This document shows positions 43,859 through 51,967 of a stretch of DNA of 57,882 nucleotides, piece by piece. The notes under the pieces were generated by a model. It saw only the letters and a program-made list of their open reading frames with translations, ran no database searches and had not been told where the DNA came from. The stretch's first letter is position 1. Each line of letters opens with the position of its first letter. A program made the translations under genes and the position numbers. Source of the DNA: Lachnospiraceae bacterium (GTDB lineage: Bacteria; Bacillota; Clostridia; Lachnospirales; Lachnospiraceae); NCBI GenBank assembly GCA_023663945.1, contig JAMPGL010000022.1:1-57882 (forward strand), written 5' to 3'.

Positions 43859-43881
43859 AAATATATATATGTTGATAAAAT
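43854..43881 (+). promoter_or_regulatory. Promoter of nitroreductase gene
   Basis: TTGCGA (43854-43859) and TAAAAT (43876-43881), 16-bp spacing, 50 bp before the start codon and next to the HxlR boxes. Confidence 0.5.
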
Positions 43882-43930
43882 AAAGACAGTAACACGTTAA
43901 GTATACAACATAAAGAAAGGATTGACTACT

Positions 43931-44449
43931 ATGAATTTTATTGAAATTGCGAAAAAACGTTTTTCTGTCCGCAGTTATGCGGATAAACAGGTAGAAGCTG
44001 TAAAGCTGGATAAGATTTTGGAAGCTGCTCATGTAGCGCCAACAGCAGCTAATTTACAACCGATTCGATTGCTTGTTGTTCAGAGCAAGGAGGGACTTGA
44101 AAAAATAAGTAAAGGGGCAAATATTTATGGTGCGCCGCTTGCAATTATCGTCTGTGCTGATCATGGTAAGGCATGGGTGCGTCCATTTGATAAAAAGCAG
44201 ACATCTGATATAGATGCGTCCATTTTAACTGACCATATGATGCTTCAAGCGACAGAGTTAGGTTTAGGTTCTGTTTGGATTTGCTATTTTAAGTCCGATG
44301 TGATAAGCAAAGAGTTTGAGCTTGCGGAAAATCTGGAGCCAATCAATATATTAGCAATTGGATATTCGGATGAGGAAGATGCTGATCCGGAACGTCATTC
44401 TCAAACCCGTATTCCAGTGGAACAGTTGGCTTCTTATGAAAAAATCTAA
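43931..44449 (+). CDS. Nitroreductase family protein
   Basis: 172 residues from ATG 43931 (AAAGAAAGGA 9 bp upstream). FSVRSYADKQV...AAHVAPTAANLQPIRL is the FMN-binding start of the nitroreductase fold; ILTDHMMLQATELGLGSVWI is the second signature. An FMN-dependent NAD(P)H oxidoreductase, short form. An FMN riboswitch and riboflavin importer follow, so the set is linked by flavin need. BluB-like activity is possible in principle, but the sequence is that of a general small nitroreductase. Confidence 0.9.
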   Translation: MNFIEIAKKRFSVRSYADKQVEAVKLDKILEAAHVAPTAANLQPIRLLVVQSKEGLEKISKGANIYGAPLAIIVCADHGKAWVRPFDKKQTSDIDASILTDHMMLQATELGLGSVWICYFKSDVISKEFELAENLEPINILAIGYSDEEDADPERHSQTRIPVEQLASYEKI

Positions 44450-44494
44450 CGAAGTGATTTTGCAGAAGTTAATATTTTGACAATTAAATATTTT

Positions 44495-44628
44495 TATCTT
44501 CAGGGCAGGGTGAGATTCCCGATTGGCGGTATAGTCCGCGAGCGTGAAAATGCAGGACTTGACAAATGTTCAAGTCAGGATTTGGTGCAATTCCAAAACC
44601 AACAGTATAGTCTGGATAGAAGAAGATA
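44495..44628 (+). ncRNA. FMN riboswitch (RFN element)
   Basis: Closing stem TATCTTC/GAAGATA (44495-44501 with 44622-44628). Conserved RFN blocks are clear: AGGGCAGGGTGAGATTCCC, GGCGGTATAGTCCGCGAGCG, the GGATTTGGTGCAATTCC segment and CCAACAGTATAGTCTGGAT. FMN binding is expected to lower expression of ribU through the downstream terminator. Confidence 0.95.
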
Positions 44629-44687
44629 GAATTGCATTGTGTAGTATACAGCTATATTTGTTGTTGTCCAATGCTGTTTTGACTTTT

Positions 44688-44728
44688 AGCGCCTGAATAA
44701 TGATAGTTTCAGGTGCTAATTTTTATTT
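44688..44728 (+). terminator. Riboswitch-controlled terminator before ribU
   Basis: 10-bp stem AGCGCCTGAA/TTCAGGTGCT (44688-44697 with 44708-44717; one G-U) followed by AATTTTTATTT, 17 bp upstream of ribU. Confidence 0.8.
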
Positions 44729-44744
44729 GAGGAGGAAACAATAT

Positions 44745-45389
44745 ATGAACTCTAATGCAAAGAAAATAACGACAACCGCCATGCTTTGTGCGATTGCTTA
44801 TGTAATGGTAGTAATTGGACGTATTCCAGTTGTACTTTTTCTAAAATATGATCCAAAAGATATTGTAATTACATTGGGTGGATTGATATGGAGTCCAATG
44901 ACATCTTTTATCGTGTCTGTAATTGTGTCATTGATTGAAATGGTTACAATAAGTGAAAACGGAATTTTAGGCTGTATTATGAATATTGTATCAACTTGTT
45001 CGTTTGCTTGTACTGCGGCTGTTATTTATAAAAAAAGGAGAACATTGGCAGGAGCTGTCATAGGGTTATTGGCAGGTTGTATTATGATGAACTTGGTAAT
45101 GATGTTATGGAATTATCTGATAGCACCGATTTATATGGGGTATCCTCGTGAAGCTGTTGCAAAGTTATTATTACCTGCTTTTCTTCCCTTTAACCTGTTA
45201 AAAGCAGCATTAAATGGAGCATTTACATTCCTTCTTTATAAGCCTATTATAACAGCTTTGCGAAAAACAGGTTATATATCTGGAGAAACTGAGATGCAAA
45301 AAGGCAAACCGATTGGACTATGGTTGCTTGCGGGAGTAATTATTATTACCTGTATTTTGCTAATATTGTCCTTAAATGGCATTATATAG
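44745..45389 (+). CDS. ribU: ECF riboflavin transporter substrate-binding subunit
   Basis: 214 residues from ATG 44745, SD GAGGAGG. About six membrane helices; the N-terminal AMLCAIAYVMVVIG and FLKYDPKDIVITLGGLIWSP segment is typical of RibU S components (Y-D-P-x-D-I motif). It binds riboflavin and works with an energising EcfAA'T module not present here. Directly after an FMN riboswitch, which confirms the assignment. Confidence 0.92.
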   Translation: MNSNAKKITTTAMLCAIAYVMVVIGRIPVVLFLKYDPKDIVITLGGLIWSPMTSFIVSVIVSLIEMVTISENGILGCIMNIVSTCSFACTAAVIYKKRRTLAGAVIGLLAGCIMMNLVMMLWNYLIAPIYMGYPREAVAKLLLPAFLPFNLLKAALNGAFTFLLYKPIITALRKTGYISGETEMQKGKPIGLWLLAGVIIITCILLILSLNGII

Positions 45390-45418
45390 GTATTAGTTGC
45401 TGCTTACGAGGATTGGTA

Positions 45419-45841
45419 ATGGGTAAAATAGTAATTCTATCATTTACGGATGATGAGGACGATATTTATAAAGAAGTATTGAATGTTGTAAAGAACAGTA
45501 AGAAATTTGGACAATATAATATTTATCAAAATAGGGAATTAATTCAAGCAGGAGCGCTGAAAATAAATTTTGTGCAAAGGTTTGTTTGTGTTAATAATGT
45601 TGAAATTGAACTTACTCATATTGAATTTGAAATTTTGTATCTCTTAGCCAGCAATCCCGGCAGGGTATTCAGCAAAGAGCAAATCTATGATATTGTTTGG
45701 AAAGAAGCATATGCAGGCGATTACAATATAGTTATGAGCCATATTCACAACATAAGGGAAAAGATAGAGGACAATCCGAGTGAGCCGATTTATATACAAA
45801 CGGTTTGGGGTGTCGGTTATCGGTTGAATAAAAATTTATAA
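45419..45841 (+). CDS. Winged-helix DNA-binding protein (OmpR/PhoB effector type)
   Basis: 140 residues from ATG 45419 with ACGAGGA upstream. Residues about 50-138 form an OmpR-type winged helix (ELTHIEFEILYLLASNPGRVFSKEQIYD and the YIQTVWGVGYRL end). The first 45 residues are too short for a receiver domain and lack the phosphoacceptor pattern. It may act as a stand-alone regulator of this cargo block. Confidence 0.85.
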   Translation: MGKIVILSFTDDEDDIYKEVLNVVKNSKKFGQYNIYQNRELIQAGALKINFVQRFVCVNNVEIELTHIEFEILYLLASNPGRVFSKEQIYDIVWKEAYAGDYNIVMSHIHNIREKIEDNPSEPIYIQTVWGVGYRLNKNL

Positions 45842-45868
45842 TGTCTTATATTAAAGTGGGGTGAAAAA

Positions 45869-46501
45869 ATGGTTAGTTTATATATAGTCAGGCATGGGCA
45901 GACGCTTTTAAATTGCTTGGATCGGGCGCAAGGATGGAGTGATTCGCCACTTACCGATAATGGGGAACAAAATGCCATTGATTTGGGAAATAGTCTGAAA
46001 GCGATTGATTTTGATGCAGTATATACAAGTGATATGCTGCGGGCTGTACAAACAGCAGAATTGATTTTGCAGGCAAGCGAAAGTAAAGTATTGGTGCAAA
46101 AGGACATAAGATTGCGTGAATGGTGTTTAGGGAGTATGGAAGCAGAGAATAATACTGTTTTTATAAAAAGCGTATCTGATTGGTTAGGCGGGGTAGATTC
46201 TTTTGCAGAATTGAATAGTAGACTTCCTGATGTTGCCAATGCTATTTATGAACATGATACAACCGGAATAGCAGAACCATTTTCTTTTATAGTAAATCGT
46301 TTGCAGAGTGTATTTATACATATTGTCCAAAACGCTAACCAACATAAACATAACAACGTATTAGTAGTATCTCATGCTTTTATGATTAAAACGATATTTT
46401 ACTTATATGCGCCAGAGCAACTAGGTGGTATGGATAAAGTAAAAAATACAGCAATCTTAAAGTTGATATATGATGAACATGGATTTCATATGCTGAAATA
46501 A
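45869..46501 (+). CDS. Histidine phosphatase family protein
   Basis: 210 residues, SD GGGGTGA. LYIVRHGQTLLN is the RHG motif; a second His lies in VVSHAFMIK. Phosphoglycerate-mutase-like superfamily, with CobC, GpmB-type and other small-molecule phosphatases as relatives; the substrate is not evident. Last gene of the AT-rich cargo; followed by a strong terminator. Confidence 0.88.
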   Translation: MVSLYIVRHGQTLLNCLDRAQGWSDSPLTDNGEQNAIDLGNSLKAIDFDAVYTSDMLRAVQTAELILQASESKVLVQKDIRLREWCLGSMEAENNTVFIKSVSDWLGGVDSFAELNSRLPDVANAIYEHDTTGIAEPFSFIVNRLQSVFIHIVQNANQHKHNNVLVVSHAFMIKTIFYLYAPEQLGGMDKVKNTAILKLIYDEHGFHMLK

Positions 46502-46530
46502 TACTTTGATGTATCAGTTTAATGAAAATT

Positions 46531-46719
46531 TTAGCAGTGGTCTGTAAGAAAAATATTACAGATCACTGCTTGTTTTTTGCCCTGTATGCCTAAAAGGTAT
46601 TCATAGGACACATGAAAAGTCTGTAAGAGCTTTTGTGACGGATGTCTTTCTGTCCTTAGTTTCATAATTCTCTGACCAATTAGGTTTGAATAATTCAGAA
46701 ATAATAGAGAAATAATCAA
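46531..46719 (-). pseudogene. Possible remnant of an XRE-type regulator
   Basis: A 62-codon minus-strand frame contains IGQRIMKLRTERHPSQKLL and TFHVSYEYLLGIQGK, which look like the two ends of an XRE helix-turn-helix with a deletion between. The end runs into the terminator hairpin. Probably decayed. Confidence 0.25.
46533..46577 (+). terminator. Strong Rho-independent terminator
   Basis: 15-bp stem (46533-46547 with 46556-46570, one G-U) followed by TGTTTTTT. Confidence 0.85.
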
Positions 46720-46745
46720 GCTAAAATCAAATTATTTAATGTATC

Positions 46746-47093
46746 CTATTCTTTGGGAGATTTATAAGTCCGAAGATAGGCTTCCACAATAGCGAGGATT
46801 GTTGTAATCTGTTCCTCTGTACATTGTGACAGATAAACCAGCAACCGCTGGTAGTCAAGGTTGTCTGCCGGGGCGGTTGGATAAAAGAACGGATCAGCAG
46901 AAATATGTAAGGCTCGTATGAGCTGCCCTAGCTTTTCAAGGCTTGGCACATTTCCATGATTTTCAATCTCTTTGATATAGCGTGATGAAACGCCGGATTT
47001 TTCAGCCAGTTCCTCATAGGTCAGCTTTTGGCTGGTTCTAGCCTGTTTCAGACGGAATCCCATTTCCTTGTCAATTTTCTTAGTCCTTGCCAT
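46746..47093 (-). CDS. XRE family transcriptional repressor of the ICE
   Basis: 115 residues. SD GGAGGTG is visible on the minus strand just upstream of the ATG. HTH at about 10-65 (FRLKQARTSQKLTYEELAEKSGVSSRYIKEIENHG); short C-terminal domain. Tn916/Tn1549-type ICEs carry such a divergent repressor before the sigma-like, HTH_16, xis and int genes; it likely represses excision functions. Confidence 0.88.
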   Translation of the reverse strand: MARTKKIDKEMGFRLKQARTSQKLTYEELAEKSGVSSRYIKEIENHGNVPSLEKLGQLIRALHISADPFFYPTAPADNLDYQRLLVYLSQCTEEQITTILAIVEAYLRTYKSPKE

Positions 47094-47620
47094 ATATGCA
47101 CCTCCATGTATAGTGTATATTTCCCATTTTACTTTGGAAATGCACTAATACTTCACTTTATTAAAGGGGCATAATGCACATAATAGAATAGAAAGACTTT
47201 GGATATTGCATATAAAAAAATGGCAGTATTCAAAGGTTTTTTCACGTTGCTTTTATCCTTTGGGTACGTTTCGGGGAATTTATGTGTTCTGAACGGTCTA
47301 AAGGATATTTTTATGATGTTTGGAATCTTTCCGCTATCCAATGCAGAAAGGTTCTTTTATAAGGTGTTTTGCAGGCGATACAGCAAGCTATAACCTGAAA
47401 AGTGAACTATGCACACTTGCAGCGTGTGGAAAAATCAGAATATCGGATATGAATAACGTCCAACGGGCATCAGCCTGTCAGGGCTTTTTTTATATATTTG
47501 AAAAATTTTTCAAAAAATTGAAAAGTTTTCGACGCTTTACCTATCCCCGATTGGGATATGGAGTGAAAGGGAGAATTATTTCACTCTGTTCCAACCGGAT
47601 ACGGAAGGAGGTGAACTCTT
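47094..47620. other. Regulatory intergenic region
   Basis: About 527 bp between the divergent repressor and the sigma-like gene. Open frames here (for example 47153-47341 minus, 47199-47393 plus) look like chance. A short stem AGCC/GGGCT followed by T7 at about 47471-47490 looks like an attenuator or terminator, and a second palindromic stretch (CCCCGATTGGG) lies at 47546-47556. Promoters for the excision operon must lie here. Confidence 0.4.
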
Positions 47621-48061
47621 TTGGAGCAATCTTCTTCCGAAAAAAAGCAGACAGTCAGGCATCAGTTTGACAGCTTCTGCAAAATGGTATTGCATGGCGA
47701 AAAGGTCAACTATGAAAAGGAAATGGAATACCGGGGCAGACATGAAATTTCTTTATCACAAGTGCCGGAGGAGGAGTTGAGTCGGTTGAATACTGTGGAC
47801 GAGTACATATCGGAATCAGAAGTATTTCGTGTCCTTGATTATGACATCGAGGTAAAGGACGAGCTTATTGGCGAAGCATTGAAGTATCTGCCGGAGAAAA
47901 AACGGAATGTTATTCTGCTGTCTTTTTTCATGGATATGACGGATACGGAAATCGCAAAGCACATGAATCTGGTCAGGAGTACCATTCATCATCACCGAGT
48001 CAGCTCACTTCAAGCACTAAAAAAGATTATGGAGGGAATCAGGAATGGAGAAATCAAGTAA
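47621..48061 (+). CDS. Sigma-70 region 4-like regulator of the ICE
   Basis: 146 residues from TTG 47621 with AAGGAGGTG at 47605-47613. The C-terminus (ALKYLPEKKRNVILLSFFMDMTDTEIAKHMNLVRSTIHHHR) is a sigma region 4 helix-turn-helix. Corresponds to Orf7-type proteins of the Tn916 family that activate excision genes. Overlaps the next gene by 17 bp. Confidence 0.88.
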   Translation: MEQSSSEKKQTVRHQFDSFCKMVLHGEKVNYEKEMEYRGRHEISLSQVPEEELSRLNTVDEYISESEVFRVLDYDIEVKDELIGEALKYLPEKKRNVILLSFFMDMTDTEIAKHMNLVRSTIHHHRVSSLQALKKIMEGIRNGEIK

Positions 48062-48284
48062 GTGTTCAAAATTGCTGCCCTACCATATCATAGCGGCAGC
48101 GGCTTCCGGCGATGTGGAAGCAATCAACAGGGTTCTGAAACACTATGAGGGGTATATTGCAGCGCTGGCTACAAGAAAACTCTATGATGAATGTGGGAAT
48201 CCGCATTATTGCGTTGATGAAACCTTGCGTCGCAGATTAGAAACAAAGCTGATTACAAAGATATTGGCTTTTGAAGTTGCGTAA
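48045..48284 (+). CDS. HTH_16-type helix-turn-helix protein (Tn916 Orf8-like)
   Basis: 79 residues; the start overlaps the sigma-like gene and has GGAGGGAATCAGGAATGG around it. LLPYHIIAAAASGDVEAINRVLKHYEGYIAALA is the HTH_16 pattern found in Tn916 Orf8 homologues, which always pair with the sigma-like gene. Confidence 0.88.
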   Translation: MEKSSKCSKLLPYHIIAAAASGDVEAINRVLKHYEGYIAALATRKLYDECGNPHYCVDETLRRRLETKLITKILAFEVA

Positions 48285-48720
48285 CAGGCAGTTGGCATTT
48301 TCCCTTTCTGCTGGCTGATTGAATGTGCGCAGGTGTACCTTGAAAACTGAATATTGTATTGCATACAGGACGTGAGGATATGCAGAGCCACTAAGCAGAT
48401 CCGCCATGATGTACCTGCTCTGTCTTATGGCAGGGTGAACGTGAGGGAATATCGAAAATGATATAGAAGCAAAGGTAAGGAGCGAATGAGATCGGGCAAA
48501 ATGTGTAGCAGTTACATGGGGCGATGAAGCATATCTGTGATAATGATACTTCCGGATTGTAGGGGAATCTGCAATCCGGTCAATTAGATGACGGTGCAAG
48601 ACCGATGTGGGCGGTGTAATGAGCTGCCACCTGTATTGCAGTTTTTATCTGCTAATAAATGGGAAGAAACGGATTCTGCCTGTTTATTAGCAGATAAGGC
48701 TGTGCAAAAAGGAGAAGTTT
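48285..48720 (+). promoter_or_regulatory. Structured noncoding region upstream of xis
   Basis: 436 bp without a gene. It contains CCGGATTG/CAATCCGG (48552-48559 with 48572-48579), CGCCAT/TATGGC pairing near 48402 and 48426, related ACGTGAGG repeats (48370 and 48439), and a perfect 15-bp inverted repeat just before the xis SD. Composition is balanced as in structured RNAs. A leader RNA controlling xis/int is likely; the class is not recognised. Confidence 0.45.
48645..48697 (+). repeat. Perfect 15-bp inverted repeat before xis
   Basis: TTATCTGCTAATAAA (48645-48659) and its exact reverse complement (48683-48697) around a 23-nt loop, 14 bp before the xis SD. It could be an attenuator or an Xis/regulator binding site. 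Confidence 0.8.
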
Positions 48721-48903
48721 ATGACAAAAAAGATAGATAAGAAAAAATATGTCAGATATCAAGAAGGCTCTGAAATATATAGCATGAGTGTGAGAAAATT
48801 TCAGGATTTGGCAAAAGATGCCGGGGCAGTCTATAAAGTCGGTAAAATGGCATTGGTAAACTGTGAGATATTTGATCAGTATATGGAAACATTCAAACTG
48901 TAA
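48721..48903 (+). CDS. Excisionase-like protein (DUF6462 type)
   Basis: 60 residues, SD AAAAGGAG. A small winged-helix-like basic protein (YVRYQEGSEIYSMSVRKFQDLAKDAGAVYKVGKMALVNCEIF) of the kind that precedes int in Tn916/Tn1549-like ICEs. Xis directs Int toward excision. Confidence in the Xis role comes mostly from position and size. Confidence 0.78.
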   Translation: MTKKIDKKKYVRYQEGSEIYSMSVRKFQDLAKDAGAVYKVGKMALVNCEIFDQYMETFKL

Positions 48904-48999
48904 TAGAATATGGAAGAAGATTTCGTTAAACAAAAAGTTCTTGACAAACTGTTAAACAGAAAGTATAGTGTTATTAGACGATAAATGTGAGGTGAGCAT

Positions 49000-49167
49000 A
49001 TGGCGAAAATGGGGCGTCCTAAGAAGGACGAAACAAAAAGAAATTCTATAGGTATTCGGTTATCAGACGAATGCTATGCCCATTTAATCCAGTATGCTAC
49101 GGAACATGGTCTGACTATAACACAAGTAGTGCAGAAGGCTTTGGAAAATTTTTTGAAAGAAGTCTAG
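49000..49167 (+). CDS. Small ribbon-helix-helix (CopG-like) protein
   Basis: 55 residues from ATG 49000 with GTGAGGTGAG upstream. MGRPKKDETKRNSIGIRLSD then ECYAHLIQYATEHGLTITQVVQKALENFL fits the basic strand plus two helices of an RHH repressor. It lies between xis and int and may regulate them. Short enough to be missed by ordinary gene calling. Confidence 0.75.
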   Translation: MAKMGRPKKDETKRNSIGIRLSDECYAHLIQYATEHGLTITQVVQKALENFLKEV

Positions 49168-49213
49168 CACAGATACGAAATCTCTTTCCTTTTTAAATCG
49201 GAAAGGAGAGCAG

Positions 49214-50452
49214 ATGGCAAAAGCAAGGAAAGATAACAAAGGCAGAGCTTTACGAAAGGGGGAAAGCCAACGCTCACAGGATAACAGGTACATTTACACA
49301 TATACTGATCCATTGGGAAAACGTGGCTATGTATATGCAACTACCTTGCAGGAACTTAGAGAAAAAGAAGCTAAGCTAATCAGGGATCAGTTAGACGGGC
49401 TGGATTTATATGTGGCGGGTAAAGCAGATTTGGATTTTGTAGTAGACCGCTATATGGCTACGAAGAATAATTTAGCTACTTCTACTTATGCTAACTATCG
49501 CTATACATATGACCATTTTTGTAAAGACGGTTTCGGAAAGCGGAAAGTAGCAGAAATAAAGTATTCGGATGTGCTTCACTTTTATCTCGGCTTGATAGAG
49601 AAGGGGATAAAAGTCAAAACGGTTGAGTCATTGCATTGCGTGTTACACCCAGCATTTGATTTAGCTGTGCGTGATGAAATTATACGCAAAAATCCGAGTG
49701 ACGGTGTAATCTCTGAAATTAAGAAAAGGCAAGGGAGAAAGCAAAAAGTACAACGTGCGTTGACAGTGGAGCAGCAGACAGAATTACTTAATTATGTAAC
49801 AGACCACCCATTGTATGACATTTGGAGACCGCTGTTTACGGTGCTTCTTGGAACAGGGTGCAGAATTGGGGAGATCTGTGGTCTTAGGTGGCAGGACGTG
49901 GATATGGAGAAACGTATCATTGACATCAATCACAGCATGACTTATTTCCGCAGAGGAAAACAGGCTCCATATACTTTTGAGTTCAAGTTTGAACCTCCCA
50001 AGACAAAAGCCGGAATAAGGAAAATTCCTATGCTTGATGATGTGTACGCAGTCTTAAAGGAAATGTATGAATATCAGAAAGAAAACGGGTTTAGTCCTTT
50101 GGTGGTGGATGGAGCTACCGGATTCATATTCATCAATAAATTAGGTAATCTGTACAAGCATAATGCTATTGACCACTCAATTAGACGGATTGTGAACACT
50201 CATAATGCGGAAGAAGAAATTAAGGCAAAGAAAGAACACAGAGAACCGATTATGTTACCGTTTTTCTCGTGCCACACATTCCGGCATACCTTTTGTACCA
50301 GATTTTGTGAGAATGAAACCAACGTAAAGGTTATTCAGGCAGTAATGGGACACGCAGATATTAATACAACAATGGATATCTACGCAGAAGTAACAGAAAC
50401 AAAAAAAAGAGAAGCAATGGAAAATCTATCAAAAAACATGAAGATTTTCTAG
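49214..50452 (+). CDS. int: Tyrosine integrase of the ICE
   Basis: 412 residues, SD GGAAAGGAG. Tn916-like N-terminal arm-binding domain (about 1-70), core-binding domain (about 75-170) and catalytic domain with R217 (TGCRIGE), K265, H354-x2-R357 (HTFRH), H380 (MGHADINTT) and nucleophile Y390 (MDIYAEV). All catalytic residues present. Catalyses integration and, with Xis, excision. The attachment-like repeat begins 178 bp after its stop. Confidence 0.95.
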   Translation: MAKARKDNKGRALRKGESQRSQDNRYIYTYTDPLGKRGYVYATTLQELREKEAKLIRDQLDGLDLYVAGKADLDFVVDRYMATKNNLATSTYANYRYTYDHFCKDGFGKRKVAEIKYSDVLHFYLGLIEKGIKVKTVESLHCVLHPAFDLAVRDEIIRKNPSDGVISEIKKRQGRKQKVQRALTVEQQTELLNYVTDHPLYDIWRPLFTVLLGTGCRIGEICGLRWQDVDMEKRIIDINHSMTYFRRGKQAPYTFEFKFEPPKTKAGIRKIPMLDDVYAVLKEMYEYQKENGFSPLVVDGATGFIFINKLGNLYKHNAIDHSIRRIVNTHNAEEEIKAKKEHREPIMLPFFSCHTFRHTFCTRFCENETNVKVIQAVMGHADINTTMDIYAEVTETKKREAMENLSKNMKIF

Positions 50453-50482
50453 GAAAGAGTCCAAGAAAGAGGATTCACATAC

Positions 50483-50520
50483 TTTGCAACAAAAAAGCAG
50501 TTTTGCAACAGATTTGCAAC
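50483..50520 (+). repeat. Three direct repeats TTTGCAAC, possible Int arm sites
   Basis: TTTGCAAC at 50483, 50502 and 50513, between int and the attachment-like repeat, where arm-type Int sites are expected. Confidence 0.5.
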
Positions 50521-50629
50521 GATTTTGGGTTTGATGGTGCATTATGGTACTACGTTGTGCATTGTCGAAAATGCCCTAAACAGGCTAGAATGTGTGATAA
50601 TGCCGGATAGTGCATGAAAACGGAAACAC

Positions 50630-50717
50630 GGTCTGGTCGTGTGGCTACTATTGTTGAGTAATAACAATTTTATAGTAAAACTACTATCTCCCGTCGAGAA
50701 ATTGGCGGGAGATTTTT
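50630..50717 (+). repeat. Attachment-site-like direct repeat, copy 1 (includes terminator)
   Basis: An 88-bp sequence repeated at 56362-56449; the last 53 bp (50665-50717) are identical and the first 35 differ at about six positions. The identical part ends in a terminator hairpin ATCTCCCG/CGGGAGAT plus T5. It follows int at the ICE end, so it likely contains the attachment core. Confidence 0.75.
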
Positions 50718-50827
50718 ATTTGGAAGAAAAACAAGGCTTGAATATATTTGTTGTAAAATATTATATTGATATAGTATAATTAAAAAAGCATCAGTTATGA
50801 TAAACAACGGGTAAAAGGATAATTCAT

Positions 50828-51967
50828 ATGCAGCTTCCATATTCTGATACTTTAGAAATCCAATATTTGAGCAGGATATTCGACAATACAAGCGAATGTT
50901 ATAAATTTTTTTGGTTTCAAGCGATTGTGGCAAAGGTGCTGGCTGGTAAAAGCAGCATAACATATGAAGAATTGGTTGATGAGATGATAGCAGATGCATG
51001 GTATATGGTAATTGAATACCATCTGAATCTGGGACCCAGAGATACTTTGGAGGGATTAGTGCTTTATCTGCAGCAGATATCGCAACTAAAGTCTTCTGAA
51101 AAAAAAGAAAATATCATCAATTATTTAAGAAATTGTAAAGATAAAGAAGTTATGAAGCGAAAAAGAGTTCTGACAAAGAACGTTCCGTATCGTATTCAGG
51201 CTCCATTTATGGATAAGGTTAAAGGCAAGGAATGGGATGTGCCGGAAGGAGAGCTTATCTCTAAAATCAACCGAGAACGCAGATTAATATATTATTTTGA
51301 CGCTTTAAACGGTATGAGGACGGTTATACGGCTGAATCCGGAGTGGCTTACTTATATACATCAGAACCAAGAGATTATAAAAGGGTGGTTACAATATAAT
51401 ATCATTATATATTTGCAAAAACGCAATCCGAGTGTTCCGGGAATTGCAGATAAATTATATCCACCGCAGGAACGAAAGCTGGATAAAGTAAAAAAGTATT
51501 GGAAACTGCTATTGGAGCTTCATCCAATACATGAAATATATGGGCATTTGCAACTATCAGGGGAAGATATTTCGATTGATCATTTTGTACCGTGGTCATA
51601 TGTGGCTCATGATGAATTCTGGAATTTGCATCCTACAACGCGAAGCATTAATAGCAGTAAGAACAATAATTTACCGGATTGGAATATTTATTTTCCGCAG
51701 CTTGCAAAGCTGGAATTTATTTCTTATGAGATGATGTGGAAATATGATGCCGTGCATGATGAATTTGAAAAATGTGCAAAGGAGCATTTAAATGATAATG
51801 CGGTGAAAAGGAAGATTTATCAAAAAGGACAGGATTTTATGAAGTTTTCCCAAGCATTGGAGGAAATTTTGCAGCCAGTATATCAATCTGCAAAGAATTG
51901 CGGATTTAAAGATTGGGTTTACAAGGATGTGAAAGAGGGTAATGAGTCAAACAATATCTTATTATGA
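50828..51967 (+). CDS. HNH endonuclease domain protein
   Basis: 379 residues; weak SD (AAAAGGA). The C-terminal HNH reads SIDHFVPWSYVAHDEFWNL...INSSKNNNLPD (about residues 255-290), with D-H, N and N-K residues. The N-terminal 200 residues are helical with no recognised domain. First gene of the right-hand island and overlapping the methyltransferase gene by 26 bp. A nuclease role in DNA defence is likely but unproved. Confidence 0.8.
   Translation: MQLPYSDTLEIQYLSRIFDNTSECYKFFWFQAIVAKVLAGKSSITYEELVDEMIADAWYMVIEYHLNLGPRDTLEGLVLYLQQISQLKSSEKKENIINYLRNCKDKEVMKRKRVLTKNVPYRIQAPFMDKVKGKEWDVPEGELISKINRERRLIYYFDALNGMRTVIRLNPEWLTYIHQNQEIIKGWLQYNIIIYLQKRNPSVPGIADKLYPPQERKLDKVKKYWKLLLELHPIHEIYGHLQLSGEDISIDHFVPWSYVAHDEFWNLHPTTRSINSSKNNNLPDWNIYFPQLAKLEFISYEMMWKYDAVHDEFEKCAKEHLNDNAVKRKIYQKGQDFMKFSQALEEILQPVYQSAKNCGFKDWVYKDVKEGNESNNILL

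Noticed and set aside
47153-47393. Short open frames on both strands upstream of the sigma-like gene
   Set aside because: They overlap each other, lack SD sequences and look like chance in an AT-rich regulatory region.
48320-48720. Group II intron (GTGCG at 48325)
   Set aside because: No domain V-like hairpin, no reverse transcriptase and no proper 3' end were found; the match is only five bases.
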